Positions 36,725-46,181 of a DNA stretch of 64,000 bases are shown one piece after another. Source of the DNA: Planctomycetaceae bacterium (GTDB lineage: Bacteria; Planctomycetota; Planctomycetia; Pirellulales; UBA1268). The translations under genes and the position numbers were made by a program. Under the pieces are notes generated by a model that saw only the letters and a program-made list of their open reading frames with translations, had not been told where the DNA came from and made no database searches. The DNA is taken from assembly GCA_011523305.1 (NCBI GenBank), contig WTHB01000147.1, positions 1 through 64,000 on the forward strand, written 5' to 3'. The stretch's first letter is position 1. Each line of letters opens with the position of its first letter.

Positions 36725-37837
36725 CTAGGATTCGCGGCGAACCTCGGTGCGAGCCTCGGACCAGTTCCGACCAGCGGCCGCGTCGGCGATGCAGAGCAGG
36801 TGCAGGATCACACCAGGAATCACAAACCGATAGCCGGCCGCGACCACACAGAACCAAATAACACCGGCGAGATACTGCTTTTTGTACACCTGGCCAAGCC
36901 CCGGGCAGACGCTGAGGGCACCGGCAGCCGGACGGCTCCAGAGTTTGATGGAAGGCTCGCGGATCACAACCATCCCTCGCAGCGAGTCATGCTCGTAGCG
37001 GGTCACGGTGCCGGCCTGCAGCGGGCCAGCCGGTTGTGTCTCCGTCGCATCTGCCTCCGTTTCCGAACCGCGACCCTGCCGCCTCAACGCAGCCTCTCGC
37101 AGGGCCACATCCTGCTGAGCTTGCGACCGCTGCCGAGCGGCCCGAAAAAGGTCAACACCCTGGAGCAGGCCGTGGCCCACCGCCATGCCCAGTAACCGTC
37201 CGAGCCGGCCGATTTCTGGCGCGAGACAGACGAAGAGCAGCGGACCACCAAACGCCAACAAGGCGGTCGCCAGCGGCGTCGGCCGCACCAGCATGAAGAT
37301 GCCGCCAAGCGCAGCCAAGAGAAGCCCGCCGAGGGCAAACAGATAGCGTGGCGGAAGCGTCTCCAGGCTCAACTGCACTTCAGCCGACTCACCTGGCACC
37401 GGCTCCTCGGCTGTCACCACCCGCTCTTCCGCGCCAGTCGCTGCAACGTGGTCAACCGATAACTCTGGATCTGTGAGCGTCTGAGCAAGTGTCGGGAATC
37501 GCCCTCCTTCGGCCTGCTCAATCTGGCCTCCCTGCTGGTGAACTTGCGCTCGACGCCGGCGGATGCCGGCCAGCCCAACCAACGCCTGATCCACCTTGCG
37601 AACAACCCTCCGCAGGCGACTGCCAGCAAACAACTCCGGGCCATCACCAGCCGGGATCCAGCCTGGCAAGTCGTGATGCCAGATGAGGTCGTCCGTGGCC
37701 AGCCAGCCTTTCTGTGCCAACTTCCGCAGCCGGTCCAATGAGACCGGTCCTTGTCGGCCCCCTTGGTGGCCAGTCCGAGCATAGAACCAGCCATCTCGGG
37801 GAACTGCCGCACCGGTCTTGCTCATAAGCCGCCCCAT
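36725..37837 (-). CDS. GYF-domain membrane protein with C-terminal TM2-like segment
   Basis: 370 residues. A GYF_2 domain at about 14-68 (GWFYARTGHQGGRQGPVSLDR, LPGWIPAGDGPELF) is followed by a charged linker, two hydrophobic segments at about 165-220, a basic region rich in Arg/Gln, and a C-terminal pair of hydrophobic helices (YLAGVIWFCVVAAGYRFVIPG). GYF domains bind proline-rich peptides. The ATG at 37837 has GAGGAG eight bases upstream and is preferred over the ATG at 37825. Function unknown; the layout is common in planctomycetes. Confidence 0.75.
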   Translation of the reverse strand: MGRLMSKTGAAVPRDGWFYARTGHQGGRQGPVSLDRLRKLAQKGWLATDDLIWHHDLPGWIPAGDGPELFAGSRLRRVVRKVDQALVGLAGIRRRRAQVHQQGGQIEQAEGGRFPTLAQTLTDPELSVDHVAATGAEERVVTAEEPVPGESAEVQLSLETLPPRYLFALGGLLLAALGGIFMLVRPTPLATALLAFGGPLLFVCLAPEIGRLGRLLGMAVGHGLLQGVDLFRAARQRSQAQQDVALREAALRRQGRGSETEADATETQPAGPLQAGTVTRYEHDSLRGMVVIREPSIKLWSRPAAGALSVCPGLGQVYKKQYLAGVIWFCVVAAGYRFVIPGVILHLLCIADAAAGRNWSEARTEVRRES

Positions 37838-38030
37838 GAGAGTTGCTCCTCACCAGCCGTATCGCCTGCGTGTGGGCCTGCTTCCACTGGAGCGGCCGAG
37901 CCGCCATTGCCGCTGACGGCAGCAGGAAACGGGCGGCTTTCCCAGGACGCGAATGATAGAATAGCAATGGCCGGGCTTTTCCGGAGCGCGCTAGCCAAGG
38001 CAGTTCAGCGGCTTTCTCAGAGGATCACCG

Positions 38031-38333
38031 ATGCCCACTTACGTCTACGAAGTGATCGAGCCTGACGGCAGTGGCGGGGAGCGGTTTGAAGTGGTCCAGC
38101 CGATGTCGGCCGACCCCCTCGACGCGCACCCGCTCACCGGCAAGCCAATTCGGCGGGTGATCACTGGCTTCAATGTCGCCGGCAAGTGGTCCGACGTCGG
38201 CATGCAGGGCAAACTGTCCGACAAACATCTCGACCGGATCGGGTTCACCAAATACGTCCGCGCCGGAGACGGCCACTACGAGAAAACGGCCGGGAGCGGC
38301 CCCGACCTGATCTCGGGGAACGGCCCCGACTGA
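38031..38333 (+). CDS. FmdB-like small protein without zinc-ribbon cysteines
   Basis: 100 residues. It begins MPTYVYEV and continues GERFEVVQPMSADPL and GKPIRRVITG, the frame of the FmdB/YhfH regulatory zinc-ribbon family, but it has no cysteine at all: both CxxC knuckles are replaced (by EPDGSG and HPLTGKP). The ribosome-binding site GAGG sits seven bases before the ATG. Role unknown; the FmdB family name derives from a formamidase-operon regulator. Confidence 0.72.
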   Translation: MPTYVYEVIEPDGSGGERFEVVQPMSADPLDAHPLTGKPIRRVITGFNVAGKWSDVGMQGKLSDKHLDRIGFTKYVRAGDGHYEKTAGSGPDLISGNGPD

Positions 38334-38353
38334 CCGAAGCGCTGGGCACCCAC

Positions 38354-38815
38354 CTAGGTCAGTTCAAAAATTGCCTCAATCTCAACGGCCACTCCGGCCG
38401 GCAGGGACGCCACTCCAAAGGCGCTGCGGGTGCCGACACCGCGATCGGTTCCCCAGACCTCAGCGTAGAGTTCACTGCAGCCATTGATTACCGCGGGCTG
38501 CTGCGTGAAGTCGGCTGGGGCGTTGACCATGCCGAGCAGTTTGATCACGCGGCCGATGCGGTCAAGGCTGCCAAGTTCATTGGCGAGGGTGACCAGGCTG
38601 GCAAGTCCAGCCCGTCGAGCAGCCGCCTTGCCCTCTTCAACGCTGAGGTCATCTCCGACTCTACCGGTCACCAGACTGCCGTCGGGAAGCAGGGGCAGAT
38701 GCCCCGAGATGAAGACCTGACTCCCCACAATTAGACAGGGCTTATAGAGCCCAGCCGGTTTGGCCACTGGAGGCAGCTCATCGGCGAGTGATTCAAAGGT
38801 GCGTTGGGCAGACAT
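38354..38815 (-). CDS. RidA (YjgF/YER057c/UK114) family protein
   Basis: 153 residues from the ATG at 38815, which has GAGGG upstream; the longer frame is rejected. Signature GVGTRSAFGVASLPAGVAVEIEAIF contains the Arg that binds the substrate carboxylate in RidA, so an enamine/imine deaminase that removes reactive 2-aminoacrylate is plausible. It is longer than RidA (about 130), matching the YjgF-like TIGR/PA5083-like subgroup with an N-terminal extension. Convergent with the FmdB-like gene across 20 bp. Confidence 0.9.
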   Translation of the reverse strand: MSAQRTFESLADELPPVAKPAGLYKPCLIVGSQVFISGHLPLLPDGSLVTGRVGDDLSVEEGKAAARRAGLASLVTLANELGSLDRIGRVIKLLGMVNAPADFTQQPAVINGCSELYAEVWGTDRGVGTRSAFGVASLPAGVAVEIEAIFELT

Positions 38816-39036
38816 GGAGGCTTTCCCTCGGGACGAGAAACATTTCCGACGTGCAGACTGGATCAACCTGAGATCATACCCGGTGCTGTCAGGTTTTCAC
38901 CATCACGGGAGACCGCGGTGCAGAACCAGCGGCGGTGGATGGGTTGATGGTATGCTCAACGCGTTCGGGTCGTGCCACGGGAGTTGGCACAACCAGTCGA
39001 CTCGTCCATCGTGTCCAGCCAGCCTCGGAATGCTTC

Positions 39037-39606
39037 ATGAACAACTCCACCCTGACCGGCCGCCCGCACCTCCCGACGACCACCAAACTGCTCGGGCTTA
39101 CCCGCTGGTTCAGCATTGTCACGGTCATCTCCTCACTGGTCGGCGCCTTGCTGATGTTTGTCATCGGTGCCGCCAATACCGCCGAGGCCGTCTATCGATA
39201 TTTCGCGGTTCAGATCGATCCCGTTTCAGGGGTCGCGGCCAACCCGCGGCCAGCGGCCAACCTGCTGCTGCTGGAGTCTCTCGACAACGGGCTGACCGGG
39301 CTCACCTTCTTGTACTTCGCCTACGGCATCTATGCCCTGTTTCTGACCAGTTCCCAGACCATGGCCGAGGCCCCCCGCTGGCTCAAGGTTGACAACATCG
39401 CCACCCTGAAAAAGACCCTGCTGGAAGTGGTGGCGGTGCTGCTGGCCGTGATGTTCGTGCGTACCCTGGCTGAAAAAATGCTGACGGCTGGACCCCGCTG
39501 GGAAATGCTGATCATGCCGGCCGGCGTCGTGGCGATCGCGATTGCCAGCCGGCTGATGTTTGTGCACGGAGCCGCCCCGGCTGCGGCGGACCACGACACC
39601 CCCTAA
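39037..39606 (+). CDS. YqhA family (UPF0114) membrane protein
   Basis: 189 residues with four hydrophobic segments. LTRWFSIVTVISSLVGALLM and LDNGLTGLTFLYFAYGIYALF match the UPF0114/YqhA family, which has no assigned biochemical function. ATG at 39037; an upstream open frame is not protein-like. Its 3' end converges on rnc, and the terminator hairpin at 39647 lies between them. Confidence 0.85.
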   Translation: MNNSTLTGRPHLPTTTKLLGLTRWFSIVTVISSLVGALLMFVIGAANTAEAVYRYFAVQIDPVSGVAANPRPAANLLLLESLDNGLTGLTFLYFAYGIYALFLTSSQTMAEAPRWLKVDNIATLKKTLLEVVAVLLAVMFVRTLAEKMLTAGPRWEMLIMPAGVVAIAIASRLMFVHGAAPAAADHDTP

Positions 39607-39637
39607 CGCACGGCTGCCGTCCTTCCGGGCAGGCCTT

Positions 39638-39677
39638 AGAAAAAAGAAAGCCCACCCCGGATGCCGGGATGGGCTTT
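39638..39677 (-). terminator. Rho-independent terminator of the rnc transcript
   Basis: On the minus strand AAAGCCCATCCCGG (from 39677) pairs with CCGGGGTGGGCTTT (to 39647) around a CAT loop, followed by CTTTTTTC. It could also work weakly for the plus-strand YqhA gene, though one C/A mismatch appears in that direction. Confidence 0.8.
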
Positions 39678-39847
39678 CGAGTTCACGCCAGGGCCTGAGT
39701 ACCACCCGCCAGAAGGTTCGACAGGTACGGGCCATTGCCCTACAGCGGCGTGTTGGCACTTCACCAAGAAGACTTTTTCGTCTTCGGCACGCTGGCGGAA
39801 AAAATTCAGTCAGCCAGCACCCACGATGGCACTGAGGAGTTCCGGCC
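39678..39847 (-). ncRNA. Candidate structured RNA or long 3' UTR after rnc
   Basis: About 170 bp between the rnc stop and its terminator, with no open frame. On the minus strand CCGCCAG (near 39798) can pair with CTGGCGG (near 39708), and GAAGAC/GTCTTC form a hairpin around GAAAAA (39767-39785). CACGCC/GGCGTG offers a further pairing. This is more structure than an ordinary UTR needs. I do not recognise 6S, tmRNA, SRP RNA or RNase P RNA motifs. Low confidence as a gene. Confidence 0.3.
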
Positions 39848-40615
39848 TCAGGCGTTCGCAGTCCGCCCGCGATCGCCAGGGAGGTGATGGTCTGGCTCAA
39901 TGCCCTCCTCACCGAGCGCCTCAAGAGCGTTGCTGGCGGCCCCCTGCTCTGCCTCTTTCTTGTTGCGGCCCCACGCCGGTGGATACCGCCGCCTCCCAAT
40001 TTGGGCCCGCACCTGGAATTCCTTGTTGTGATCGGGGCCGACCTCGTCAATCACCTCGTAGGTCGGTGCAACACCGAATGCCCCCTGGGCCAGTTGCTGC
40101 AGCAGCGACTTATGATTGCACCCCTCCTTGCCACTGACGACCTTGGCAATTTCGGGGAACACCCAAGTGGCCAGAAAGGCCCGTGCCGGCTCAATGCCAC
40201 CATCGAGGTAGATCGCGGCCACCAACGACTCAAACATGTCCGAAAGCACCGAGGTCGGCACCGCCCGATCCGTCGACATGCCCTTGCCGACCACCAGAAA
40301 ATCGACCAGCCCCAACTGACTGCTGATCCGGCTACAGGTTTCCCGGCTGACCACCGCTGACTTGATCCGGGTGAGGTCGCCTTCCAGCGAATCTGGGAAC
40401 TCCTGGTAAAGCCGGGCACAGACGACAAAGCCCAGAATGGAGTCACCGAGAAACTCCAGCCGTTCATTGGACGCCAGCCGATGCTGGGCCCCCGAGGCAT
40501 GCGTCACCGCAGCCTGAAGCAGGCTGCGATCGCGGAACCGGTAGCCGATTCGCTCCTCGCAGGCCGCCAGGCCATCGACCGGCGCAGCGGTGTCGAGGGT
40601 CGGCTTTTCGGGCAT
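39848..40615 (-). CDS. rnc: Ribonuclease III
   Basis: 255 residues. Residues 15-160 form the RNase III domain with the signature NERLEFLGDS (50-59) and the second acidic site SDMFESLVAAIYLDGG. A double-stranded RNA-binding domain fills the C-terminal third (CNHKSLLQQLAQG, VGPDHNKEFQVRAQIG, NKKEAEQGAASNALEAL). It processes rRNA precursors and regulatory duplex RNA. The ending GDRGRTANA is a non-conserved tail. ATG start at 40615. A long structured stretch lies between its stop and the terminator. Confidence 0.96.
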   Translation of the reverse strand: MPEKPTLDTAAPVDGLAACEERIGYRFRDRSLLQAAVTHASGAQHRLASNERLEFLGDSILGFVVCARLYQEFPDSLEGDLTRIKSAVVSRETCSRISSQLGLVDFLVVGKGMSTDRAVPTSVLSDMFESLVAAIYLDGGIEPARAFLATWVFPEIAKVVSGKEGCNHKSLLQQLAQGAFGVAPTYEVIDEVGPDHNKEFQVRAQIGRRRYPPAWGRNKKEAEQGAASNALEALGEEGIEPDHHLPGDRGRTANA

Positions 40616-40931
40616 TTCATGTTCCCAGATGCTTCTGGCAGCCTAAAAACCCGAGGCATCCCCTGTCAAACCAGCGTTCGTCCCGGTCCCGCTCCAGCGG
40701 CCCCCGCAGAAAATTGGTGCCGCCGACTGAACCGCCACCGCCGGGCGTTCGTATTCAATGTCTTGGAGGCAGTCTGCCGGCAGAGCCCAAGTCCTGTTGT
40801 GTGGGATCGTCCGGCTGGCCCGGATCGGCCTATGATGACGGAAACGGCAGCATCCGTATGCCGACTTGTCTCATCTGGCAGGTGCCCTTCAAACTCAGAT
40901 GCTGACCGATTGATCAAAGGAGGAAGACAAC
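40616..40931. promoter_or_regulatory. Divergent intergenic region between rnc and htrA
   Basis: About 316 bp without a coding feature. It must hold both promoters; I see no convincing consensus pair. Just before htrA lies AAAGGAGGAAGACAAC, a near-perfect ribosome-binding site that fixes its GTG start. Confidence 0.45.
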
Positions 40932-42458
40932 GTGTCTACGCATGAAACCCCAGATGGTGCGGTGGCCACCAGCCGCCGCGTTCGCACCCTGTTTTTTCCG
41001 CTCGTGGCGAGCGCCGCCCTGCTGATGACGGTTCCGGCTGAATCGCTGGCTGCCGAGCCGGCCGCAGGCCCTGTCGCCGCAGCCAACGCCCTTTCCCGGG
41101 CGTTCCGTGATGCAGCGGGTAAAGCCACGCCCAGCGTGGTGGTGGTCCGAAGTGAAACCAAGGCTCGCAACGTCACCGCCAATGGTGGCCGCCGCGGCCC
41201 GATGGACAACCCGTTCCGCGGCACGCCGTTTGAAGACTTTTTCCGGGACGGCATGCCGGAGGGGTTCGGTGCCCCCAACGGCCGAACCCCGCCGCGTTCC
41301 GGGATCGGCTCAGGTGTGATTGTCGATGCTACCGGCATCGTGCTGACCAACAACCATGTGGTTGAAGGTGCCGATGAGGTGACGGTCGAACTGACCGACG
41401 GCCGAGAATTCAAGGCGGCCGACATCAAAACCGATCCCGACAGTGACATCGCTGTGATTCGCCTCGCGGATGCCACAGGCCTGCCGACGGCCGCTCTGGG
41501 CAATTCCGATGAGCTCGAGATCGGCGACTGGGTGATCGCCATCGGCAACCCGTTTGAATTGGAGACGACGGTCAGTGCCGGCATCATCTCGGCGAAGGGG
41601 CGTGAACTGGGACGGATTCGCCGGTCCAAGTTCCTCCAGACTGATGCGGCGATCAACCCGGGCAACTCTGGTGGCCCACTCGTCAACCTGGCTGGTGAAG
41701 TGATCGGCATCAACACTGCCATCGCTTCCAACAGCGGTGCCTATCAGGGCATCGGCTTTGCCATTCCGATCAACCAGGCCCGCTGGGTAAGCGATCAGTT
41801 GATAGCCCGGGGAAATGTTGAGCGTGGCTACCTGGGCGTGTCGATTGCTCCGCTCGACACTGACATGGCGGAAAAACTCGGGGCAGCCGGCCGGAAGGGT
41901 GTCCTCGTCACCGAGGTCATGCCTGGCACGCCGGCAGCCGAAGCCGGTCTCCAGGATCTCGACCTGGTGTTGTCATTTGACGGCAAGCCGGTGGACAGCC
42001 CCCGGACGCTTCAAGAAGTGGTCGAACGAGCTTCCATCGGCAACAAGCACACGGTTGTCGTGCTGCGAGACGGCAAGGAAGTGACGGTCAACGTCGAGGT
42101 GAAGACCCTGCCTGATCAGTTCGGCCAGCGGCAACAGGGACGGCGCATCGCCCCCGGCGGTGCAGAGACTTTCTATTCGAAGGCCTTCGGGCTTGAAGTT
42201 CGCGAGAAGGGCTCGATTGCTGAGGATGCCTATGAAGGGTTTGACGGTGTGCTGGTCGACCGCGTTGACCCCGATGGCTTGGCGGCCGAAGTCGGCCTCA
42301 GCCCCGGCGTGCTGATCCGCAAGGTGGGCAAAACGCCCGTCACGTCCATCGATGAGTTTGCAGCGGCCTTGGAGCAGGAGACGCCTGAAGCAGGAGTCGT
42401 ACTGCAAATCCGCACGCCTCGCGGCAACGCGGTCATCCTCTTGAAAAAAGAGGTCTGA
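40932..42458 (+). CDS. Periplasmic Do/HtrA-type serine protease with two PDZ domains
   Basis: 508 residues. A GTG start at 40932 with AAGGAGG seven bases upstream. Hydrophobic export segment at about 19-41. The protease domain has His142 (LTNNHVVEG), Asp172 (DSDIAVIRL) and Ser246 (INPGNSGGPLVN). Two PDZ domains follow (about 270-370, and 410-505 with GLAAEVGLSPGVLIRKVG), the DegP/DegQ layout. Its LA-loop insert (VTANGGRRGPMDNP to RTPPRSGIG) is Gly/Arg rich. It degrades or refolds damaged envelope proteins. An 11-bp stem hairpin separates it from pdxJ. Confidence 0.95.
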   Translation: MSTHETPDGAVATSRRVRTLFFPLVASAALLMTVPAESLAAEPAAGPVAAANALSRAFRDAAGKATPSVVVVRSETKARNVTANGGRRGPMDNPFRGTPFEDFFRDGMPEGFGAPNGRTPPRSGIGSGVIVDATGIVLTNNHVVEGADEVTVELTDGREFKAADIKTDPDSDIAVIRLADATGLPTAALGNSDELEIGDWVIAIGNPFELETTVSAGIISAKGRELGRIRRSKFLQTDAAINPGNSGGPLVNLAGEVIGINTAIASNSGAYQGIGFAIPINQARWVSDQLIARGNVERGYLGVSIAPLDTDMAEKLGAAGRKGVLVTEVMPGTPAAEAGLQDLDLVLSFDGKPVDSPRTLQEVVERASIGNKHTVVVLRDGKEVTVNVEVKTLPDQFGQRQQGRRIAPGGAETFYSKAFGLEVREKGSIAEDAYEGFDGVLVDRVDPDGLAAEVGLSPGVLIRKVGKTPVTSIDEFAAALEQETPEAGVVLQIRTPRGNAVILLKKEV

Positions 42459-42484
42459 CCTTCAAGGCTGAGTACAGTGTACGC

Positions 42485-42514
42485 GGTGGCCCCGGTCGTT
42501 CGGCCGGGGCCACC
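42485..42514. promoter_or_regulatory. GC-rich hairpin between htrA and pdxJ
   Basis: GGTGGCCCCGG at 42485-42495 and CCGGGGCCACC at 42504-42514 form a perfect 11-bp stem with an 8-base loop. No T run follows, so it may be an mRNA-stabilising or processing stem rather than a full terminator. The pdxJ ribosome-binding site (GGAG) lies 14 bases after it. Confidence 0.6.
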
Positions 42515-42536
42515 TGCATATTCCTGGAGACCCGTC

Positions 42537-43253
42537 ATGGCCACGCTTGGCGTCAATATTGATCACGTTGCCACCGTTCGACAGGCCCGCCGCACCATCG
42601 AGCCTGATCCAATCTGGGCTGCAGCCGCCGCCGAACTCGGCGGCGCTGACGCGATCACGGTACATCTGCGTGAAGACCGCCGTCACATTCAGGACCGCGA
42701 CCTCGACCTGCTCAAGCAGACCGTGCAGGTGAAGCTCAATCTTGAGTCAGCAATCACGCCAGCGATGACCGCAATCGCGTGCCGAGTCAAACCTGACCAG
42801 GTCACCCTGGTGCCGGAAAACCGGGCCGAGGTCACAACCGAGGGGGGGCTCGATGTCGTTGGTCAGCGCGAGGCTGTCGCCATCGCCGTTGGGCAGTTGC
42901 AGGATGCCGGCATCACAGTTTCGCTCTTTATCGACCCCGATCCAGACCAGATCGAGGCCTCAGCCGCGCTCAATGTGGCTGCCGTCGAACTCCATACCGG
43001 CAGCTATGCGAATGCCTCTTCCGAGGCTGCCCGCGACCATGAACTGCAAGCCCTCGCCCGAGCCGCCACCCTCATTCGACAGGCCGGACTCACACTCAAT
43101 GCCGGCCACGGCCTCACCTACCGAAACGTCGTGCCGGTCGCCGAGTTGGAGGGCATGCATGAACTTAACATCGGGCACTCCATTGTCGCGCGGGCCATCT
43201 TCACCGGCATGACCACAGCTGTCCGTGAGATGAAGGCCCTTATCAGCGGCTGA
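42537..43253 (+). CDS. pdxJ: Pyridoxine 5'-phosphate synthase
   Basis: 238 residues. N-terminal [16 protein letters not shown] and [28 protein letters not shown] are PdxJ signatures, along with [15 protein letters not shown] and [11 protein letters not shown]. It condenses 1-deoxy-D-xylulose 5-phosphate with 3-amino-2-oxopropyl phosphate to make pyridoxine 5'-phosphate (vitamin B6). ATG at 42537 with GGAG upstream; the upstream frame contains the hairpin and is excluded. Located between htrA and ppc on the same strand. Confidence 0.96.
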   Translation: MATLGVNIDHVATVRQARRTIEPDPIWAAAAAELGGADAITVHLREDRRHIQDRDLDLLKQTVQVKLNLESAITPAMTAIACRVKPDQVTLVPENRAEVTTEGGLDVVGQREAVAIAVGQLQDAGITVSLFIDPDPDQIEASAALNVAAVELHTGSYANASSEAARDHELQALARAATLIRQAGLTLNAGHGLTYRNVVPVAELEGMHELNIGHSIVARAIFTGMTTAVREMKALISG

Positions 43254-43421
43254 CCAGCAGGTGGCCCCGCAGCGGTGAGCACGGCTGAGACTTCGGGCCA
43301 GTTCGCCATCTGATCGCTGCCGCCAGACGCACCTCGCTTGCCAAAGCGATCTCGGCCCGTATTCTGAAGATGGTACGGCGGACAAACCACTCAAGCCCCC
43401 TTCGAACCGCTTTTTCCGCCA

Positions 43422-46181
43422 ATGGTCAACGACGAACTGCTTCGCCGGGATATCCGCCTCCTCGAGGGTGTGCTTGAAGGGGTCATCGTCGAACTCGCTG
43501 GGCAGGAAACCTTCGACCGCCTGGCGGTGATTCGCCGGCTGGCTCGGGAACGCCGCAGCGGAGAACATGCCGCAGAGCAACCGCTGGCTGAGCGAATTGA
43601 GTCACTCGACACAGCCACCGCCAGTGACATTGTTCAGGCGATGACAATCTATTTCGATCTGGTCAACATCGCCGAAGACCGGCAGCGGGTCCGCGTCCTC
43701 CGGGATCGGGAGCGAGCGAGCTTTCCTGAACCGATTGGCGAGTCGCTCGCTGCGGGGCTGAACGAACTGAAGAGCCTCGGGCTGGGTGCCGCCGAGGTGC
43801 AGCAGGCGCTCGACCGGCTGTCGATCGAACTGGTCTTCACCGCCCACCCCAGCGAGGCCAAACGCCGCAGTATTCGGGCCCGGCTGCGGCGGATGCGAGC
43901 CTGCCTGAAACGGCTCGACACCGCCGACATTCTCCCCCGCGAAAAGGCCGCCCTTGAAAGCGAACTCCGGAGCGAACTGGCGATTCTCTGGCAGTCTGAC
44001 TTCCTGCGGCCAACACGCCCGTCGGTGCTCGATGAAGTCAACCGTGGCCTGTCGATCATGCCCCGACTCTGGACCGCGGTCACCGACGTCTACGCCGCCC
44101 TCCGCCGTGGTCTCGCCGAAGCCTATCCAAACGCCCACTTTACCATCCCCCCTTTTCTCACCTTCGGCTCATGGATGGGTGGTGACCGCGACGGCAATCC
44201 CTTTGTCACGACTGAGATCACTGCTCAGACACTGGTGCGGCTGCGGCAGGCAGCCATCACCACGCACCTCCAGTGGTGTCAGCGGCTTCATGACATGCTA
44301 ACGATCTCCCTGACCTCGGCAGCCGGCGCTCACGAACTGCTCACGCGTTTGACTGATCTGCATCAGCAGTGGCCTGACCTAACGCCAGCAGACAGCGGCA
44401 TTCCTCCCAACGAGGCCTACCGTCAGTGGCTGCGAATGATCCGCTTCCGTCTGGAAGCCTCACAGGCTGCCTCGCTGGATGCCCCTCCGGCTCTGCACGC
44501 CTACACCGACCCTGCTGACTTTGAGGCCGACGTTGCCCTGATCGTCGACTGCCTGGAACGTGACCACGGACTGTCACTCGATGCTCCGGCACGTCGGTGG
44601 CTCGATCTGGTCCGAACCTTTGGGCTCCACATGACCCGACTCGACATCCGCCAGGATGCCCGTCGGTATGAAGAGATTATCGGGGACATTTTTGCAGCCC
44701 TCGGGCACCTGCCGGAGAAGGCTGCCTACGCGGCGCTCCCTGACGCTGACCGGAGTCGACTGCTGATCGAAACGATGGGCACCGCCACCGAACTCCCAGA
44801 AGATGGGCTCGAACCGCTCACCATCGACACGCTCCGGCTCTTTGCCACGCTTCAACAGGCATCGGTTCGATTCGGACATGCCTGCCTGGGCGGCGCAATT
44901 ATCAGCCTCACCCGGACGCCGGCCGATGTGCTGGCGGTTCTCTGGCTCTGGCGGTGGGCCGTCAGCCGAGCCAATGCAGAAGGCAAGCCGATCTCAGCCC
45001 AGACCATCGCCATTGTCCCGCTCTTCGAAAAGATCGGTGACCTGGCCAGGGCCGAGGAAACGCTCGGTGCGATTCTCGATGAACCCGCCTACGCCGAGCA
45101 CCTGGCCCAAAGCGGCAACCGGCAGATTGTGATGGTTGGATACTCCGACAGTACCAAGGACGGTGGTTACCTGGCTGCCTGCTGGGGACTGCAGGATGCC
45201 CAGCGGAAACTCCACGATGCCGCGGAACAGCGGGGAGTCGGCCTCACCTTCTTCCACGGTCGTGGCGGCTCTCTCGGTCGCGGCGGCGGGCCGGCAGCTC
45301 GCGGCATCCTCTCACTACCGGCCAAGAGCCTGGACGGCTCCCTCCGACTGACCGAGCAGGGTGAGGTTCTGGCTGAGCGGTACGACGACGCCGAAATTGC
45401 CAGCCGGCATCTCGAGCAGGTTTCATGGGCAACCCTGGTGGCCTCCAGCGTTCGCCGGGTCGACCCTGCCCCAGAGTGGACCACCTTGGCGGAACGGATG
45501 TCGGACCGCAGCCGCGCGATTTACCGCGACCTGGTCGATCAGCCCGGCTTCATCACCTACTTCTCCCAGACCACACCCATCGAAGACATCGAGAACCTGC
45601 CGATCGCGTCGCGGCCCTCCCGCCGCCGGGGCGAACGCAGCCTCGACGACCTGCGGGCCATTCCCTGGGTCTTCGCCTGGACGCAGAGCCGCTGCATGAT
45701 CCCCGCCTGGTACGGCCTCGGCACCGCGCTCACCGAAATCAAGTACGACGACCGGCAGCACTGGCGGACCGTCTGCGACATGTATCGCAGCTGGCCGTTC
45801 TTCCAGGCAACGATCGACAACGCGACGCTCGCCCTGGCCAAGGCCGACATGGTGATTGCCCAGCGATACTCCGAACTCTGCGGCGATGACGACGTCCGGC
45901 GGCGGATCTGGCAGCGGATCGCCGCCGAACGGGACAAGGCCCGCCAGGCGATTCTCGACATCGTTGGCGGTGGTGAACTGCTGTCGCATACGCCCTGGTT
46001 CCAGCGGTCGATCGAGGCCCGCAACCCGTCGATCGACCCACTCAATCTAATTCAGATCGAGTTCATGCAGCGTCGTGCCGCGGCCCCACCGGCGGATGGT
46101 GGCCAACCCGACCCTGCCGTCGGCGACCTGCTGCGACTCTGCGTGCAGGGCATCGCCGCTGGCATGCGAACCACTGGCTGA
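43422..46181 (+). CDS. ppc: Phosphoenolpyruvate carboxylase
   Basis: 919 residues, the usual bacterial length. Family landmarks occur in order: VFTAHPSEAKRRSI with catalytic His142 (the usual TAHPT has Ser in place of Thr), FGSWMGGDRDGNPFV, GYSDSTKDGGYLA, FFHGRGGSLGRGGGP, IPWVFAWTQSRCMIPAWYG and the C-terminal GMRTTG. It adds bicarbonate to phosphoenolpyruvate to form oxaloacetate, an anaplerotic step. ATG at 43422. The only odd point is TAHPS instead of TAHPT, a conservative change. Confidence 0.97.
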   Translation: MVNDELLRRDIRLLEGVLEGVIVELAGQETFDRLAVIRRLARERRSGEHAAEQPLAERIESLDTATASDIVQAMTIYFDLVNIAEDRQRVRVLRDRERASFPEPIGESLAAGLNELKSLGLGAAEVQQALDRLSIELVFTAHPSEAKRRSIRARLRRMRACLKRLDTADILPREKAALESELRSELAILWQSDFLRPTRPSVLDEVNRGLSIMPRLWTAVTDVYAALRRGLAEAYPNAHFTIPPFLTFGSWMGGDRDGNPFVTTEITAQTLVRLRQAAITTHLQWCQRLHDMLTISLTSAAGAHELLTRLTDLHQQWPDLTPADSGIPPNEAYRQWLRMIRFRLEASQAASLDAPPALHAYTDPADFEADVALIVDCLERDHGLSLDAPARRWLDLVRTFGLHMTRLDIRQDARRYEEIIGDIFAALGHLPEKAAYAALPDADRSRLLIETMGTATELPEDGLEPLTIDTLRLFATLQQASVRFGHACLGGAIISLTRTPADVLAVLWLWRWAVSRANAEGKPISAQTIAIVPLFEKIGDLARAEETLGAILDEPAYAEHLAQSGNRQIVMVGYSDSTKDGGYLAACWGLQDAQRKLHDAAEQRGVGLTFFHGRGGSLGRGGGPAARGILSLPAKSLDGSLRLTEQGEVLAERYDDAEIASRHLEQVSWATLVASSVRRVDPAPEWTTLAERMSDRSRAIYRDLVDQPGFITYFSQTTPIEDIENLPIASRPSRRRGERSLDDLRAIPWVFAWTQSRCMIPAWYGLGTALTEIKYDDRQHWRTVCDMYRSWPFFQATIDNATLALAKADMVIAQRYSELCGDDDVRRRIWQRIAAERDKARQAILDIVGGGELLSHTPWFQRSIEARNPSIDPLNLIQIEFMQRRAAAPPADGGQPDPAVGDLLRLCVQGIAAGMRTTG

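Noticed and set aside
39560-39835. 91-residue plus-strand frame after YqhA
   Set aside because: Spans the YqhA end, the terminator and the structured region; not protein-like.
43422-46181. TAHPS in place of TAHPT in phosphoenolpyruvate carboxylase, considered as inactivation
   Set aside because: The catalytic His and all other motifs are intact and Ser is a conservative change, so the enzyme is likely active.
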